A stretch of DNA of 64,000 bases, from NCBI RefSeq assembly GCF_034670185.1, contig NZ_JAXMNY010000002.1, positions 496,001 to 560,000 on the forward strand, written 5' to 3'. The position numbers were made by a program, and so were the translations under genes. Below the pieces are notes generated by a model. That model was not told the origin of the DNA. It worked only from the letters and a program-made list of their open reading frames with translations, and searched no databases. Each line of letters begins with the position of its first letter. The first letter of the stretch is position 1. Shown here piece after piece: positions 36,875 through 46,118 of this stretch. The DNA is from Nisaea sp. (GTDB lineage: Bacteria > Pseudomonadota > Alphaproteobacteria > Thalassobaculales > Thalassobaculaceae).

Positions 36875-37519
36875 ATGTCGGAAAGTCGGGAGGAAGCACT
36901 GCGCGTTCGGCTTGCCGCGCTCAAGATCGTGCCCGTGATCAGGACGCCAAGTGCCGATCTGGCCATCCGTGCCTGCGAATGGCTGCTTGAAGCCGGGTTG
37001 CAGGCATTGGAACTCACCTTCACCACTCCCGACGCCCATCGCGTGATCGAGACATTCACCCGCACAGCGCCTGACGCGCTGATCGGTGCCGGAACGGTGC
37101 GCACGCCTGAACAGGCGAAAGCCGCCGTGGATGCGGGCGCCGCCTTTCTGGTCTCCCCCGGTGCCGCACCCGGGGTCGGAGAAGCCGCAGCCCGCTCCGG
37201 AGTGCCTTATCTTCCCGGCGCCGCAACACCGAGCGAGATTGAGGCACGCTGGGCAGCCGGTGCGGCTGTCGTGAAGATCTTCCCTGCCCGGGAATGCGGC
37301 GGCCCCGGCTTCCTCAAGGCGGTCAGATCCGTCTACCCTGAAATTCCGCTGATGCCGACAGGTGGCGTCTCGCCGGACACAGCCAAGGCCTATCTCGATG
37401 CCGGAGCACTCTGCCTCGGCATGGGTGGCGAGCTGGTTCCCGTCGATGCCCTGAAGGCGAACGATCCGGGACCGGTCAGGGAAGCCGCCGCCCGTGCGCT
37501 GGCGATGCTTCACGGATGA
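36875..37519 (+). CDS. eda: 2-dehydro-3-deoxy-phosphogluconate aldolase (Eda-type)
   Basis: The 214-residue class I aldolase cleaves KDPG to pyruvate and glyceraldehyde 3-phosphate in the Entner-Doudoroff pathway. The Schiff-base Lys is in AAVVKIFPARE (Lys134, compare Lys133 in E. coli), the Glu in ALELTFTTPD (about 46) and the GAGTVRTPEQA loop are present. Start is supported by a GGGAGG site. The ATGA overlap with the next gene couples it to a PfkB-type kinase, which suggests a KDG/KDPG route for sugar acids. It may also act on 4-hydroxy-2-oxoglutarate. Confidence 0.9.
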   Translation: MSESREEALRVRLAALKIVPVIRTPSADLAIRACEWLLEAGLQALELTFTTPDAHRVIETFTRTAPDALIGAGTVRTPEQAKAAVDAGAAFLVSPGAAPGVGEAAARSGVPYLPGAATPSEIEARWAAGAAVVKIFPARECGGPGFLKAVRSVYPEIPLMPTGGVSPDTAKAYLDAGALCLGMGGELVPVDALKANDPGPVREAAARALAMLHG

Positions 37520-38457
37520 TGAAGTTCCCGGAGCTACTCTGCCTCGGCGAGCCGATGCTGGAATTCAATCAGCAGCCGGACGAGCGCTATCTTGCAGGCC
37601 ATGGCGGCGACACGTCGAATGTGGCCGTCGCCGCAGCCCGGCAGGGCGCGTCCGTCGGCTACCTCACCCGGATCGGGCGCGACGGCTTCGGCGAGAGCTT
37701 CATGCAGCTCTGGGAAGACGAAGGCATCGACACACGCGGGGTCGAGACCTGCGCGGACGGTCATACCGGGATCTATTTTGTCACGCACGGCCCGGACGGG
37801 CACCGCTTCAGCTATCACCGCGCCGGTTCGGCGGCGAGCCTGATGACGCCGGGTTTTCTGCCGCGCGGCATGATCCGGGACGCCAAGGTCCTGCACCTCT
37901 CCGGTATCAGCATGGCCATTTCCGACAATGCCGCTGACACGGTATTCGCGGCGATCACGCTTGCGAAGGAAGCGGGCGTCAAGATCTCGGTCGACCCCAA
38001 TCTGCGGCTGAAGCTCTGGCCGCTGGACCGGGCCCGCGCGATGACCCATGCCGCGATGGCAGAGGCCGACATCGCCCTGCCCGGCCTGGACGACGCAACC
38101 CTTCTGACCGGGAAGAGCGATCCCGATGCCATTGCGGATTTCTATCTTGGTCTCGGCGCGGGAACTGTCGCCCTCACTCTCGGCGAAGAAGGCTGCCTCA
38201 TCGCCACGGCCTCGGACCGCAAGCGGCTCCCGGGACACGCGGCCGACGCCAAGGATGCCACCGGAGCCGGAGATACATTCGACGGCAGCTTTCTGGCCGA
38301 ATATCTCCGGACCGGCGATCCGTTCACGGCCGGGCGTCATGCCAATATGGCGGCCGCATTGTCGACGCGGGGCTTTGGCGCGGTCGGTCCGATGCCGCGA
38401 CGGCCGGAGGTCGAGGCAGCCTTGGCCCGCCCCTCTGAACAGACTTCTGTCGACTAG
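37516..38457 (+). CDS. kdgK: PfkB-family sugar kinase, probable 2-keto-3-deoxygluconate kinase
   Basis: The 313-residue kinase shows GGDTSNVAVAAARQG near the N terminus (substrate lid region) and the PfkB signature DATGAGDTFDGSF (about 248-260) with the catalytic Asp. The YFVTHGPDGHRFSYHRAGSAAS segment is typical of KdgK. It would make KDPG for the aldolase encoded just upstream; the start overlaps that stop by four bases. The KDG substrate is an inference from partner and similarity. Confidence 0.85.
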   Translation: MMKFPELLCLGEPMLEFNQQPDERYLAGHGGDTSNVAVAAARQGASVGYLTRIGRDGFGESFMQLWEDEGIDTRGVETCADGHTGIYFVTHGPDGHRFSYHRAGSAASLMTPGFLPRGMIRDAKVLHLSGISMAISDNAADTVFAAITLAKEAGVKISVDPNLRLKLWPLDRARAMTHAAMAEADIALPGLDDATLLTGKSDPDAIADFYLGLGAGTVALTLGEEGCLIATASDRKRLPGHAADAKDATGAGDTFDGSFLAEYLRTGDPFTAGRHANMAAALSTRGFGAVGPMPRRPEVEAALARPSEQTSVD

Positions 38458-38546
38458 TGCTTTTCCTCACCGTTCCCCTGACTCATAATATGGCATCCAG
38501 ACGTTCCCGCTTCGCGTAAACGGGTAGCGTACACCGGATTGACCAC

Positions 38547-39989
38547 ATGCAATTTGACAGCTCAAATCTTCAAAAAGCCGTTGGACAAGGCACGATTGGC
38601 GGCGTCATCGGCAAGCCGGTCACGCTGTCCTTCCGGCAATGCCTGATCGCGCTCGTTTTTGCCTGCATAGCGCTGCTCATCGGCTACCTGTTCGGCACGC
38701 CTCAGGATGCTGTCTTCTCGGCCTGCGTGGCCCTCGTCGGCGGCTATATGGCCCTGAATGTCGGCGCGAACGATGTTGCAAATTCCGTCGGACCGATGGT
38801 CGGCGCGCGGGCGCTGCCGCTTGGAGCCGCCCTGTTGCTTGCCGCCGTGGCCGAGACCGCCGGCGCCCTGTTTGCCGGGCAGCATGTTGCCGGCCGTATC
38901 GCCTATCGCATCGTCGATCAGGATACGGTGCAGGACCCCGTGCAGTTCGTCATTGGCATGCTCGCGGCCCTGACCGGCGCCGCCCTCTGGATCAATGCGG
39001 CGAACATTCTCCGGGCGCCGATCTCGACGACCCACGCCATCATCGGCGGGATTGTGGGCGTAGCGGTCTTCGCGATCGGTGTTGATGCCGTCGTCTGGCC
39101 GGAAATCTCCCTGATCACGCTCGGCTGGTTCCTCTCCCCGATGGCCAGCGCCGGCGCCGCCGTTCTGATCTTTGCCTTTATCAGGTCTGAACTGCTCGGC
39201 GTGCAGAACAAGGTGAGAGCCGCCCGCACCTGGATTCCGATCCTGATCGCCGCCATGGCCGCCCTCTTCACGCTCTTCCTGATCGCAAAGGGCCTGGCAA
39301 ATGTCTGGACCCCGACCACTCCGGTCCTGACCACAGCCGTGCTGGGCGCCTTCATCGCCGCGCTGGTCATATCCGGGCCCTATATCCGCCGGAGTTCGAT
39401 GGGGCTGGCCAACCGGAACCAGACCGTACAGGCGCTGTTCCGGGTGCCCCTGATCGTGGCCGGCGGCTTTCTCGCCTTCTCCCATGGCGCCAACGACATC
39501 GCCAACATCGCCGGACCGGTCACCGCCATCCTGCATGTACAGCAGACGTCCGACCTCAGTCTCTCGCTGGACATCCCGATCTGGGTGTTTGTGCTCGGCG
39601 CGCTCGGACTTTCATGCGGGTTGCTGTTTTTCAGCTCCGGCATGGTGAAGGTCGTCGCCACCCGCATCACCAAGATCAACCCGGTACGGGCCTATGCGAT
39701 TGCCATGGCAACGGCGTCGACCGTTACCGCCGCCTCCTGGATCGGCCTGCCTGTCAGCACCACGCAGATCGCTGTCGGTGCCATCTTCGGGATCGGGATC
39801 TATCGCGAATTCATCGCACGGCGCCAGCAGGTCCAGAAGGTTTTGGAAGAAGGCGCGGAGCAGAAGAAGCAACGGATGCTGATCCGGCGCGATGATGCCA
39901 TCCGCATTCTAGCGGTCTGGGCCATCACTTTCCCCGCCGCCGGCCTGATCTCCGCCGCCCTGTTCTGGATCATCAACCAGTTTCTCTGA
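38547..39989 (+). CDS. PiT family inorganic phosphate transporter
   Basis: The 480-residue protein has the two inverted PiT signature repeats, ALNVGANDVANSVGP (about 70-84) and AFSHGANDIANIAGP (about 309-323), and about ten to eleven membrane helices. The N terminus carries about 30 hydrophilic residues before the first helix. These are low-affinity phosphate permeases driven by H+ or Na+. No PhoU-like gene adjoins, unlike many PiT loci. A palindrome after the stop also serves the convergent RND gene. Confidence 0.92.
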   Translation: MQFDSSNLQKAVGQGTIGGVIGKPVTLSFRQCLIALVFACIALLIGYLFGTPQDAVFSACVALVGGYMALNVGANDVANSVGPMVGARALPLGAALLLAAVAETAGALFAGQHVAGRIAYRIVDQDTVQDPVQFVIGMLAALTGAALWINAANILRAPISTTHAIIGGIVGVAVFAIGVDAVVWPEISLITLGWFLSPMASAGAAVLIFAFIRSELLGVQNKVRAARTWIPILIAAMAALFTLFLIAKGLANVWTPTTPVLTTAVLGAFIAALVISGPYIRRSSMGLANRNQTVQALFRVPLIVAGGFLAFSHGANDIANIAGPVTAILHVQQTSDLSLSLDIPIWVFVLGALGLSCGLLFFSSGMVKVVATRITKINPVRAYAIAMATASTVTAASWIGLPVSTTQIAVGAIFGIGIYREFIARRQQVQKVLEEGAEQKKQRMLIRRDDAIRILAVWAITFPAAGLISAALFWIINQFL

Positions 39990-40020
39990 ATATCCGAAGA
40001 GCCCTGCCAAAGCTCTGAAA

Positions 40021-40047
40021 CAGCCCGGTCAATCATTGACCCGGCTG
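40021..40047. terminator. Bidirectional terminator palindrome between pit and RND genes
   Basis: Arms at 40021-40033 and 40035-40047 are reverse complements except for one mismatch (CAGCCCGGTCAAT and ATTGACCCGGCTG). It overlaps the RND stop codon and lies between two convergent genes, so it likely ends both transcripts. T or pyrimidine rich stretches follow on both sides. Confidence 0.55.
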
Positions 40048-43000
40048 CTCTGCCTCTGCTTCTGCGACATCGGCAATCCCATGGGCGTGCTTCAATTCCT
40101 TTTCCAGCTTGTCGGCGGCATCGGCACGGGCCGAGGACAGACTGGCGAGCGCGATGTAGATCACCGGTGTCAGGTAGAGGGTGAAGGCCGCCGCCAGCCC
40201 GAGGCCGCCGAACACGACCCAGCCAATGGCGCTCCGCGCCTCGGCGCCGGGACCGGTGCTCAGGATCAGGGGCAGGCCGCCTAGAATGGTCGAGATCATC
40301 GTCATGGCGATCGGGCGGAGGCGAACGAGGGCCGCCCGTTCGACCGCCTGACGCACACCGAAGCCGCGGTCGCGAAGCTGATCCGCAAACTCGACCACGA
40401 GGATGCCGTTCTTCGCCATCAGCCCGATCATCATGACCAGACCGATCTGGCTGTAGATATTGACCGAGGTCCCCGTCAGCAGCAGCGCATAGATCGCGGC
40501 GGCGATCCCGAAGGGCACGGTCAGCACGACGATCGCGGCACTGGTGACACTTTCGAACTGGGCTACCAGCACGAGGAACACCACGATCATCGCAATGGCG
40601 TAGGTGATCGCGACCTCATGCGAGGTTTCCTCAAGCGCCTCAGCTTCGCCAAGCAGGATCAGGCTCACATCGTCCGGCAGAATCTCGTCCGCGAGCCTTT
40701 GAACGTCAAGAATGGCATCCCTCAGAGGCAAGCCGGGCTTGAGATCCGCATCCAGCTCCACCGCGCGGCGTTGGACATGCCGGTCCAGCTCGGCCGCCAC
40801 GCCTTCCTCTTTCAGGGTGACCAGACTGGAAATCGGAATGAGTTTGCCCTGGCTGGTCCGGACATAGAGGTTCGTCAGATCGGTCGGGTCGTCGATCGCG
40901 CCGCCCATGGCCTCAAGGCGGATCGGGATGGATTCGTCGCGCACGTTCAGATCGGCGATTTCCATCCCATCGATGGTGACCCGCAGAACATCCGAGAGAT
41001 CCGCCAGACTGACACCAAGATCGGAGGCCCGGCGGCGGTCGATATTGATCGAAAGCTGCGGCTGGGTCGGCTGATAGGAAATCCGCACGTCGGACAGGTC
41101 CGGCAGGCGGTCCTCAATGGCCCGCGCCAGCGTCTTCGCAACTTCATAGAGCCGCAGATAATCGTTGCCCACGAGCGCCACTTCGACGCCGCCCCCGGCG
41201 GAGCGGAGATTGAGGCTGTTGGGGCTGTAGGCCCGAACCCGGACGCCCGGGATCTGGTTCATCTGCTTGCGGATCTCGGACAGGATTTCCTGCTGCGAAC
41301 GACTGCGTTCGCCCCACGGTGCAAGCGGTGCGGAGATGAAGGTCCGGTTGAGGTCCCAGCGGCCGACGATGGTGAAAATCGAGCTGATCTCCCCGCTATC
41401 GACATAGGGCTGCAGGATGGCCTCCATCAGGTCGGCCTGCTTGTTGCTGTATTCGAGGCCGACACCATCCGGACCATCTCCGCGGATATAGATCCGCCCG
41501 CGATCCTCCGATGGCAGCAATTCCTGATCGAGACTGTTGAAGGTGAGCCAGGCGCCACCAGCCAGAGCCAGCGAGGCGGCGATGACAATAATCGGAGCCG
41601 AAAGGGCCGCCCTCAGGGTCACGCCGTAGAACCGGGCGAAATAATCCCCGATCCGCCCCATCGCTGTTCGCAGCCCAAGGCGGTCGGGGGCCGCATCCGC
41701 GAGCCGTGCCGCAAGTGCGGGCACCAGCGTAAGCGCCACGAAAGACGAGATCATCACCGCGATGGCGAGGACAAAACCAAACTCGCGGAACAGCCGTCCG
41801 GCCGTGCTCGGCAGGAAGGAGATCGGCACGAAGACGGAGATCAGGGTGGCGGTTGTCGCGATCACCGCGAAATAGACCTGGCGCGTGCCGAGAACGGCCG
41901 CAGCCCGGCCACCCAGCCCCTGGGCGCGGCGGCGCTGGATGTTCTCAAGCACGACAATACTGTCATCGACGATCAGGCCGGTTGCCAGAACCAGCGCCAG
42001 CAATGTCAGGATATTGATCGAAAAGCCGAAGGCCCAGATCGCGGCAACCGATCCGACCAGCGCGACCGGGATGGAAACGCACGGGATCAGCGTCGCTGCG
42101 GGAGAGCCGAGGAAGACCCAGAGCGTCACGATGACGATCAAGACCGCGAGCAACAGGCTGAACAGAACCTCCGACACCGCCCCCTCGATGAAGAGTGCGT
42201 CGTCCGACGTCACCATGACCTCGATCTTGTCGAACCGCCGGTTCAAACCGGCGATGGCCTTGGCGACATTCTCCGAAATCTCGATGGTATTGGATTGCGC
42301 CTGCCGGATGATGCCGAGGCCGATCACCTCCTCGCCATTGACCCGGACAAGGCTCTCGGGATCTTCCGGCCCGAAGAAGACCTGTGCCACATCCCCGATC
42401 CGGACCGCGCCCCGGATGATGATGTCCTCGACCTCTCTCGCCGATTCCACCGTCGCATTCGCACGCACCAGCAGTTCCTGATCCGTCGATGCGAAGCTGC
42501 CCGCCGGGATATCGAACGGAGCGCTCTTAAGCACGGCAATGACATCGGCGACGGACAGCGCGAAAGCGCTCAGCCGCATCGGGTCGAGCACGACCCTCAG
42601 CAAGCGCGCCCGGTCCCCGTACTGGGTAACGTCCGCAACGCCGTCGATGGAGATCAGCTCCGGGATGACATCCGTTTCAACGACATGGGTCAGTTCCTCT
42701 TCCGTCAGGCCATGCCCGAATACAGCAAGCCGCATCACCGGGCTCGCGTCCGCATCGGCCTTGATGACAGTCAGCTGCTCGACATTCGCCGGCAGCTCCC
42801 GCTCGACCCGGCTCACCGCCTCGCGGATATCGGACGCAGCAACATCGAGATCAGCCGAGGGGCTGAATTCCGCATGCAGCCGGAAATTGTTCTCCTCGCT
42901 CGAGGAGCGGATACGCTTCACGCCATTGACCCGGGCGACCGCGCCTTCGACCAGACTTGTCACCTCGCTGTCCATGGTCTCCGGCGAGGCGCCGTCGAGA

Positions 43001-43194
43001 ATGCCGCGAACGGATACGACGGGCCGATCGACATTCGGCAGCTCGCGCACTTCCACCGCCATGATCGCCGCGGCACCGGCAAGCGCGATGAGAAGATTGA
43101 GGACCAGCGCGAGCCAGGGACGGCGAACGCTGATGGAAGGCAGATCGTTTTGTGACGATGAAGGAGGCGCTGACGGGGTGTCGGTCGTCGTCAT
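40033..43194 (-). CDS. RND efflux pump inner-membrane subunit
   Basis: The 1053-residue protein has the RND layout: a membrane helix at about 27-47, a large periplasmic loop, a helix bundle (about 335-560), a second helix and loop, and the last bundle (about 875-1030). The start includes a 25-residue polar tail before the first helix, which is longer than in AcrB. The GLIVDDSIVVLENIQRR segment in the first bundle carries the conserved Asp pair for proton transfer. It is an AcrB/MexB-like hydrophobe/amphiphile type by style. It overlaps the adaptor gene by four bases (ATGA). No outer-membrane TolC partner is adjacent. Confidence 0.95.
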   Translation of the reverse strand: MTTTDTPSAPPSSSQNDLPSISVRRPWLALVLNLLIALAGAAAIMAVEVRELPNVDRPVVSVRGILDGASPETMDSEVTSLVEGAVARVNGVKRIRSSSEENNFRLHAEFSPSADLDVAASDIREAVSRVERELPANVEQLTVIKADADASPVMRLAVFGHGLTEEELTHVVETDVIPELISIDGVADVTQYGDRARLLRVVLDPMRLSAFALSVADVIAVLKSAPFDIPAGSFASTDQELLVRANATVESAREVEDIIIRGAVRIGDVAQVFFGPEDPESLVRVNGEEVIGLGIIRQAQSNTIEISENVAKAIAGLNRRFDKIEVMVTSDDALFIEGAVSEVLFSLLLAVLIVIVTLWVFLGSPAATLIPCVSIPVALVGSVAAIWAFGFSINILTLLALVLATGLIVDDSIVVLENIQRRRAQGLGGRAAAVLGTRQVYFAVIATTATLISVFVPISFLPSTAGRLFREFGFVLAIAVMISSFVALTLVPALAARLADAAPDRLGLRTAMGRIGDYFARFYGVTLRAALSAPIIVIAASLALAGGAWLTFNSLDQELLPSEDRGRIYIRGDGPDGVGLEYSNKQADLMEAILQPYVDSGEISSIFTIVGRWDLNRTFISAPLAPWGERSRSQQEILSEIRKQMNQIPGVRVRAYSPNSLNLRSAGGGVEVALVGNDYLRLYEVAKTLARAIEDRLPDLSDVRISYQPTQPQLSINIDRRRASDLGVSLADLSDVLRVTIDGMEIADLNVRDESIPIRLEAMGGAIDDPTDLTNLYVRTSQGKLIPISSLVTLKEEGVAAELDRHVQRRAVELDADLKPGLPLRDAILDVQRLADEILPDDVSLILLGEAEALEETSHEVAITYAIAMIVVFLVLVAQFESVTSAAIVVLTVPFGIAAAIYALLLTGTSVNIYSQIGLVMMIGLMAKNGILVVEFADQLRDRGFGVRQAVERAALVRLRPIAMTMISTILGGLPLILSTGPGAEARSAIGWVVFGGLGLAAAFTLYLTPVIYIALASLSSARADAADKLEKELKHAHGIADVAEAEAEQPGQ

Positions 43195-44312
43195 GATGTG
43201 GTCGCGTCCTGATACGCCTTGACCGGCGCGGCTTCGGGGCCGCCCCCCGGCAGGATCTCGACCTTCGTCCCCTCTCGCATGCGATGCAGCCCCTGGGTCA
43301 CGACCTTGTCGCCCTGCTTGAATGCACTGTTGAGCAGGACGGTCGCCGCCTGCCGCTGCACGATGGAGACAGGCAGGCGCCTGGCGACGCCATCGGAAAC
43401 CGCCCAGACAAAGGATCCGTCACCGCCCCACTGGATTGCAACCTCGGGCACGCTGGCACGTTCCGGCCCCTCGACATCAAGCGTGACCCGGAAACTCATA
43501 CCGGGGCGAAACCGGTCATCAGAATTTGGTATGCGTGCGCGCACGACAAAGGTCCGGGTCGCTTCGTCGATCCGGCTTCCCGTGTCGTAGATTGTGCCAT
43601 CTTCGATCGGTCCCGATTCCCCGCCCCAAAGGGCGAGGCCGATCGGGTCGCCGACAACAATCCTGCCGTGCAGGGCTTCCGGCACTTCGAAGCGAATGAG
43701 CAGGGACGACCGGTCGTCAAGAGCCGCGATTTCGGTACTGGTGTCCACCCGGTCACCCACATCGACTTCGGTCATGCCGATACGGCCGGAGAAGGGCGCC
43801 AGGATGAAACGATCCTCAAGCGCAACCTGCGCTCGCTCAAGCTCGATCTGGGCAGCGTCGACCGCCGTCACAGCGTCGTCGAGAGCGGCCTGGGTGGTGG
43901 CACCACTCCTGCGGAGCTTGCCAAGACGCTCGGCGATCCGTTGCGCCGCCTCGAGGCGGACACGGGCCAGATCGACGGCGAGCGTCTCCGATTTGCGGTC
44001 CAGTTCGAGAAGAACCTGACCCTTGCTCACCTTGGCGCCTGTAGCAACCGACATCTCGGTCACCCGCCCACTCGCAACCGGATGCAGCCGCGCGGACTGG
44101 TAGGCCCGCGCCGTTCCCACAGCCTCGGTCCGGAACCTCTCCTTGAGGAATTTCACATCGGCGACGACAACGGCTGCCGCTCGGTTCTTCTTGCCGGCGC
44201 TTTGTTCGCCGCCCTCACCCTTGCTGCCGGGAGCGGACCCGAAATAAAACCATCCGCCGGCCAGAACGGCGGCGCCGAAAAGCACTACAAGCAATTGACG
44301 CGTCACGCTCAT
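43191..44312 (-). CDS. RND efflux membrane fusion protein (adaptor)
   Basis: The 373-residue adaptor has an N-terminal signal anchor (about 7-25), the lipoyl/beta-barrel motifs (SGRVTEMSVATGAKVSKGQV and the later PFSGRIGMTEVDVGDRV) and a short alpha-hairpin (about 95-145). It bridges the RND pump and an outer-membrane channel. The gene precedes and overlaps the pump gene, the usual adaptor-pump order. No TetR-type repressor gene is next to the operon, so local regulation is not visible. Confidence 0.93.
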   Translation of the reverse strand: MSVTRQLLVVLFGAAVLAGGWFYFGSAPGSKGEGGEQSAGKKNRAAAVVVADVKFLKERFRTEAVGTARAYQSARLHPVASGRVTEMSVATGAKVSKGQVLLELDRKSETLAVDLARVRLEAAQRIAERLGKLRRSGATTQAALDDAVTAVDAAQIELERAQVALEDRFILAPFSGRIGMTEVDVGDRVDTSTEIAALDDRSSLLIRFEVPEALHGRIVVGDPIGLALWGGESGPIEDGTIYDTGSRIDEATRTFVVRARIPNSDDRFRPGMSFRVTLDVEGPERASVPEVAIQWGGDGSFVWAVSDGVARRLPVSIVQRQAATVLLNSAFKQGDKVVTQGLHRMREGTKVEILPGGGPEAAPVKAYQDATTS

Positions 44313-44411
44313 CCGAACCGTCCTGTTCCGCGCATCGGATCATCCGAATGCGATGCCAAGGAGTTTAGTTCTCCGTCGGGCTTTGTCTATTCAGCAGCGA
44401 AGAGGTCTGTG

Positions 44412-44447
44412 AAAAGAGCTGGCCGCGAAATCTCGCACGGCCAGCTC
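44412..44447 (-). terminator. Terminator after the AbgB-like gene
   Basis: Perfect 10-bp arms GAGCTGGCCG (44416-44425) and CGGCCAGCTC (44438-44447) with a 12-base loop. Read on the minus strand, the second arm is followed by TTTTC, as in intrinsic terminators. It lies 24 bases after the gene end. Confidence 0.8.
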
Positions 44448-44470
44448 ACCGCCGGTCTATTCCGGTCTTG

Positions 44471-45892
44471 TTATTCAGGGCGCGGCTGAAGCGGCGGCTG
44501 CACGTCGGCCGGGATAGGGCAGACATAGGGTGTCTTGGCCGTGCGAGCGGCGTGATCCGCCTTCGCGGCAGCCAGCAAGTCAGCGTCGCGGACCAGATCG
44601 ACAGCAGTTCCGGCCATCGCTTTGGCGGCATAGATCATGCCCTTGTGCGCGGCGGGTGCCTTGCCCTGGGCCGTGATCTGCCAGGAATGCCCCGGCGTGC
44701 CGATGGCATGGGTGGCGACCCGTGCCTCGATGGTCGGCACCGCCCAGCTGACATCGGACACATCCGTCGATCCGGGCATGGAGACACCTTTCGCATCGAA
44801 TGGCACGACGAAGTCGCAAAGCGGCGTGTCTTCCCGTTCCTCGACTCCGGCCTTGCGATATTCGCTGCCGATATCTTCCGGCGAGAGGGTCGCCTGGATT
44901 GCGGCGGCATATTTCCGGTCGTCAGCATCGAAGGGAACCGGGCCGAGGCGCTGCATGTTCTCGTACATGGTCCGGCGCATCGGCTCGTTATCCAGCATGT
45001 TCGAGACGGCGCTGACGATCTGGGCTGTCACCCTCGTCTCGGTCATGAGCGCGGCGCCCTCGGCGACCTTCTTCACCCGTTCGACAAGCGCCTGCATGGT
45101 GGCCAGCTCTCCCGCCCGAACGGCATAGCGCACCTTGGCGAAGCCCTGCACCACGTTCGGAGCTACCCCGCCAGAATCCAGCATCGCGTAATGGATACGT
45201 GCATCCGGGGTCATGTGCTCGCGCATGTAATTGACGCCCACATTCATGAGTTCGACCGCATCCAGCGCGCTGCGGCCGAGATGCGGCGCCGAGCTCGCGT
45301 GGCTGCTGCGTCCGGTGAAGGAGAAGTCGATCCGGGTATTGGCGAGCGAGTTCGCAACCTGAACCTTGGTCACACCGGCCGGATGCCAGGTGACGGCCGC
45401 ATCTACATCGTCAAAGGCGCCTGCCCGGACCATGAAGCCCTTGGCGGCTCCGCCTTCTTCGGCGGGGCAGCCGTAATACCGCACCCGGCCCGGCGTGCCG
45501 GTCTTCTCCAGCCAGTCCTTCAGACCGGCGGCCGCCAGCATAGCGGCGGACCCAAGCAGATTATGCCCGCATCCATGGCCATGCCCGCCGGGCTCGACTT
45601 CCTGCGGCTCGGCAATATTGGCGACCTGGCTGAGGCCCGGGAGCGCGTCGTATTCACCCATGATAGCGATCACCGGGCCGCCCTCACCGGCCTCGCCCAT
45701 CACAGCGGTCGGGATACCCGCGACGTTCTCGGTCACCCGGAAGCCCTGCTGTTCCAGCATCGTCCGGTGTTCCTCGACAGAGCGATATTCGGTGTAGCAG
45801 ATCTCGGGCATGCCCCAGATCCGGTCCGCGAGCCCGATGAACTCCTCGCGGTGCTCATCGACCAGATCCCAGATCAATTCAGCATTCGACAT
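44471..45892 (-). CDS. M20 family amidohydrolase, AbgB-like
   Basis: The ATG at 45892, after AGGAG, gives 473 residues; the frame is open to 45970. Zinc-site motifs are IMGEYDALPG (about 85, Asp), GHGCGHNLLG (His pair), YGCPAEEGG (Glu pair) and a distal His in IGTPGHSWQI. Length and motif order match the p-aminobenzoyl-glutamate hydrolase subunit B group rather than short M20 aminoacylases. No AbgA gene is nearby, so the exact substrate is open. It is divergent from the PEP-mutase-family gene. Confidence 0.88.
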   Translation of the reverse strand: MSNAELIWDLVDEHREEFIGLADRIWGMPEICYTEYRSVEEHRTMLEQQGFRVTENVAGIPTAVMGEAGEGGPVIAIMGEYDALPGLSQVANIAEPQEVEPGGHGHGCGHNLLGSAAMLAAAGLKDWLEKTGTPGRVRYYGCPAEEGGAAKGFMVRAGAFDDVDAAVTWHPAGVTKVQVANSLANTRIDFSFTGRSSHASSAPHLGRSALDAVELMNVGVNYMREHMTPDARIHYAMLDSGGVAPNVVQGFAKVRYAVRAGELATMQALVERVKKVAEGAALMTETRVTAQIVSAVSNMLDNEPMRRTMYENMQRLGPVPFDADDRKYAAAIQATLSPEDIGSEYRKAGVEEREDTPLCDFVVPFDAKGVSMPGSTDVSDVSWAVPTIEARVATHAIGTPGHSWQITAQGKAPAAHKGMIYAAKAMAGTAVDLVRDADLLAAAKADHAARTAKTPYVCPIPADVQPPLQPRPE

Positions 45893-46057
45893 GGCGGTCT
45901 CTCCTGGACGCATTTTCTCGACCGGATGCAGGCTCGGAAAGGCGGGGAATTTCTGAGCAGGGCAGTGCAAGGGTCACTTGGAAGGACCGAAACGATGCGC
46001 CGGAGCCGCTATCGGGTCAAGTGCGTCGCACGCACCACAGAGTGTATATCCTGGACA

Positions 46058-46090
46058 TTTTTGTTCACTTTTTGTTCTATATATGATAAT
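46058..46090 (+). promoter_or_regulatory. Putative promoter with an 11-bp direct repeat
   Basis: TTTTTGTTC occurs at 46058-46066 and again at 46069-46077, exactly one helical turn apart, followed by TATGAT/GATAAT (46082-46090). TTGTTC (46061-46066) could be a -35 element with GATAAT at 18 bases spacing. The repeats could be a regulator site. It lies 29 bases before the next ATG. Confidence 0.5.
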
Positions 46091-46118
46091 CACGATCGCC
46101 GCCAGCCGGGAGGAGAAA

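Noticed and set aside
40618..43155. Open frame of 845 codons on the plus strand, antisense to the RND pump
   Set aside because: High-GC genes leave long open frames on the opposite strand. The RND frame has clear domains and motifs, while the antisense translation has none.
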